Assembly: GCA_016286075.1 (NCBI GenBank)
Contig: JAEERZ010000025.1
Span: 1 to 14,752, forward strand
Length of the DNA stretch: 14,752 bases
Reading direction: 5' to 3'
Source: Selenomonadaceae bacterium
Lineage (GTDB): Bacteria > Bacillota > Negativicutes > Selenomonadales > Selenomonadaceae
This document shows, piece after piece, positions 12,887 through 14,752 of the stretch. Position 1 is the stretch's first letter; each line of letters begins with the position of its first letter. Under the pieces are notes generated by a model, which was given only the letters and a program-made list of their open reading frames with translations, did not search any database and was not told the DNA's origin. Made by a program: the position numbers and the translations under genes.

Positions 12887-14050
12887 TCACTTTTTGTCCT
12901 CCCGGGGCAGCGCCGCCGCCTCGTCGAAAACGAGGCTCGCCGTCCCGTCCGCGTTCGCCTTCATCACCGCGTGGACGCCGAAAGGGATGAACGCGTTGTC
13001 CGAACCGTGTCCCGCCGGCACGCCCATGATCGCCGGCTTTCCTACAAGGTTCGAGTAATATTCGATCACTTCCGCCGTCGTGAAATCCCCCGGGTCCAGC
13101 GCGGAATCGCCGCCCGTGAACGAACCGAACAAAAGGCCGTTCACCCGATCCAGCAGACCGCACTGAAAAAGCTGCTGCAGCGTCCTGTCCAACTGGTACG
13201 ACAGCAGATCTATATCCTCCAGGAAAAGCAGCGCGCCGTCCCCTTTCAGCTCATACGGCGTTCCTATCAGAGCCTGCAGCACGCTCAGATTGCCGCCGAC
13301 AATGACGCCCTCCGCCGTGCCGGGCACGACAGCCTCCAGCGCCTGCCCCGGCGGCATGGTCAATTCCCCCAGCGGCCTGCTCGTCATGACGCCGCGAAAA
13401 AAACTGCGCTCCGTATAATCCGTCAGGCTGCCGCTGGCAAGGCTCGTGAGCATCGGTCCGTGAACCGTCGCTATGCCGCTTTTCTCTCCGAGGGCGATAT
13501 GAAGCGCGGTAATGTCGCTGTACCCGATGAATAATTTAGGATGGCGGGCAATCTCCGCGTAATCGAGCATGTCCAAGATCCTGCCCGATCCGTAACCCCC
13601 ACGCAGGCAGAGAATCGCCCGAACTTCGTCGTCCCTGAAAAACGCATTGAGGTCCGCGGCCCGCCTCTCGTCCGTCCCCGCAAAAAATCCACACGACTCC
13701 GTGCAGGACGGAGCCAGCTTCACGCGATAACCACGGTTTTTCAGCAATCGGACCCCGCTCTCCCATTGCGATCTGCTTTCCCAAGAGGCGGGCGCCAAAA
13801 CGCCGATGCAGTCCCCTCTCCTGAGCGCAAAGCCCCGGGCGCGGGACCGCTCCGTCTTTGCCGCCGCAGGGCGGGGTTTCTCCCTCTTTTCCGGCGTTTC
13901 CGTCTTTTTTTGCTTTTCAGGACGCGGCTTCTCCGTCTGCGCCGTCGCCGGACGAGGCCTTTCCGTCTTTGCCGCCGCTGCGTTCCCGGCTCCACAGAAA
14001 GAAATCATCGCCGCCGCTAAAAGCAGCAGCGCTTTTCGCTTTAGATGCAT
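12887..14050 (-). CDS. Exported LD-carboxypeptidase, peptidase family S66 (LdcA-like)
   Basis: Serine peptidase of the S66 (muramoyltetrapeptide L,D-carboxypeptidase) family, which removes the terminal D-Ala from tetrapeptide stems during wall recycling. The catalytic triad is visible as Ser178 in FIGYSDITALH, Glu278 in LEDIDLLSYQLDR and His348 in GHGSDNAFIPFG. Unlike the cytoplasmic Escherichia coli enzyme it begins with a signal peptide (about 1-27, likely cleavage near GNAAAA). A charged linker (28-72) follows, with repeated T-E-R/K-P-R-P units, so it probably acts in the periplasm. The cysteine at 19 does not sit in a proper lipobox. The ATG lies 7 nt after GGAGG. Monocistronic, between two terminators. 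The family also includes microcin-immunity MccF proteins, less likely here because of the signal peptide and wall context. Confidence 0.92.
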   Translation of the reverse strand: MHLKRKALLLLAAAMISFCGAGNAAAAKTERPRPATAQTEKPRPEKQKKTETPEKREKPRPAAAKTERSRARGFALRRGDCIGVLAPASWESRSQWESGVRLLKNRGYRVKLAPSCTESCGFFAGTDERRAADLNAFFRDDEVRAILCLRGGYGSGRILDMLDYAEIARHPKLFIGYSDITALHIALGEKSGIATVHGPMLTSLASGSLTDYTERSFFRGVMTSRPLGELTMPPGQALEAVVPGTAEGVIVGGNLSVLQALIGTPYELKGDGALLFLEDIDLLSYQLDRTLQQLFQCGLLDRVNGLLFGSFTGGDSALDPGDFTTAEVIEYYSNLVGKPAIMGVPAGHGSDNAFIPFGVHAVMKANADGTASLVFDEAAALPREDKK

Positions 14051-14115
14051 TCCTGCCCCTCCTTATTTCCTCCCGGATTTTTTCCAATGTAACATACGCA
14101 GCCAAAAAACACATG

Positions 14116-14143
14116 AAAAACGGCGCTCCCTTTCGGAACGCCG
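14116..14143 (-). terminator. Terminator after the pyruvate:ferredoxin oxidoreductase gene
   Basis: Minus-strand hairpin CGGCGTTCC / GGAGCGCCG (one T-G pair) around loop GAAAG, followed by TTTTT. It starts 21 nt after the stop codon. Confidence 0.88.
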
Positions 14144-14164
14144 CTTTTGATTTGTTATGCAAAT

Positions 14165-14752
14165 TTACGCTTGGCCCGCCAGCTTCTTGTAGCCTTCAAG
14201 CCGTGCCTTCGCGTCGCGCTCTGTCTTCGCGTAGAGTTCGTCCGCGATTTCGGGGAACGCGCGCTTCAGCGAGCTGAAACGAACCTCGCCCTGCAGGAAC
14301 TCCTGGAAGCTCTCCGTCGGCTCCTTCGAGTCGAGGACGAAGGGGTTCTTGTCCGTGCCGACCAGCTCCGGATTGTAGCGGTAGGTCGCCCAGTAGCCGG
14401 ACTTGACCGCCTTCTCTTCCTCGCGCTGGCTCTTGCCCATGCCCGCGCGGATGCCGTGATTGATGCACGGCGCGTAGGCGATGACGAGGGACGGACCGTG
14501 ATAGGCTTCCGCCTCGCAGATGGCTTTCAGCGTCTGGTTCTTGTCCGCGCCCATGGCGACCTGCGCGACGTAGACGTAGCCGTAGCTCATGGCCATCATG
14601 CCGAGGTCCTTCTTCTTCGTGCGCTTGCCGCTGGCCGCGAACTGCGCGATGGCCGCCGCCGGCGTCGATTTCGACGACTGACCGCCGGTGTTCGAGTAAA
14701 CCTCGGTGTCGAGCACCAGCACGTTGACGTCCTCGCCGGAAGCCAGCACATG
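14165..14752 (-). CDS. Pyruvate:ferredoxin (flavodoxin) oxidoreductase, C-terminal part
   Basis: Oxygen-sensitive enzyme that oxidatively decarboxylates pyruvate to acetyl-CoA and CO2, passing electrons to ferredoxin; central in fermenting anaerobes. Only the last 195 residues are in the window; the gene continues beyond the right edge. The segment is the thiamine-diphosphate-binding domain of the single-chain (NifJ-type) enzyme, with DTEVYSNTGGQSSKSTP near the edge, YVAQVAMGADKNQT, and YAPCINHGI further on. It then has the C-terminal extension with GYWATYRYNPEL typical of the homodimeric form. The apparent start inside this fragment is not a real start. A terminator follows the stop codon. 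Confidence 0.95.
   Translation of the reverse strand, partial: HVLASGEDVNVLVLDTEVYSNTGGQSSKSTPAAAIAQFAASGKRTKKKDLGMMAMSYGYVYVAQVAMGADKNQTLKAICEAEAYHGPSLVIAYAPCINHGIRAGMGKSQREEEKAVKSGYWATYRYNPELVGTDKNPFVLDSKEPTESFQEFLQGEVRFSSLKRAFPEIADELYAKTERDAKARLEGYKKLAGQA

Noticed and set aside
1..14752. Mobile elements, CRISPR arrays, tRNA or rRNA genes
   Set aside because: No terminal inverted repeats with a transposase, no regular direct repeats with spacers and no RNA gene sequences were recognised on either strand.

Overview
The window looks like chromosomal core DNA of an anaerobic, diderm member of the Firmicutes, most likely a Negativicute of the Selenomonas type. The inference rests on a Firmicutes-style mraZ-rsmH-ftsL start of the division and cell-wall (dcw) cluster, an rny-ymdB pair, strong AGGAGG-type ribosome binding sites, pyruvate:ferredoxin oxidoreductase, a meso-diaminopimelate-type MurE, and a DUF4127 protein. 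No phylogenetic comparison was possible here, so the genus is open. No mobile elements, CRISPR arrays, tRNAs or rRNAs were seen. Every gene except the DUF1858 and DUF4127 genes lies on the minus strand.

Right to left, in the direction of transcription, the minus strand carries the following units. (1) The 3' end of the pyruvate:ferredoxin oxidoreductase gene, closed by a terminator. (2) An exported S66 LD-carboxypeptidase, closed by a terminator whose stem arms are almost the same as those of the previous one. (3) A consensus promoter driving rny (RNase Y), an unrecognised gene of about 173 codons, and a ymdB-type phosphodiesterase. (4) A second strong promoter, overlapping the ymdB terminator, driving a PHP-family phosphatase and a P-loop/Asp23 fusion protein. 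(5) A bidirectional terminator against the convergent DUF4127 gene. (6) dtd, divergent from DUF4127 across a perfectly palindromic promoter core. (7) A membrane-anchored polysaccharide deacetylase, divergent from a small DUF1858 protein. (8) mraZ-rsmH-ftsL behind a three-copy MraZ-box array, ended by a terminator. (9) murE-mraY behind its own promoter; mraY runs off the left edge.

Functionally the window covers peptidoglycan synthesis and division (MraZ, RsmH, FtsL, MurE, MraY), wall remodelling (deacetylase, LD-carboxypeptidase), RNA turnover and nucleotide signalling (RNase Y, YmdB, PHP phosphatase), translation quality control (Dtd) and anaerobic pyruvate metabolism.

The points most worth a second look are: the dcw cluster lacking ftsI between ftsL and murE and murF between murE and mraY; the 10-bp-periodic AAAGTGG boxes upstream of mraZ; the absence of a well-placed AUG/GUG/UUG start for rny; the unknown gene between rny and ymdB; and the P-loop-Asp23 fusion, whose nucleotide site has spacing that recalls HPr kinase.
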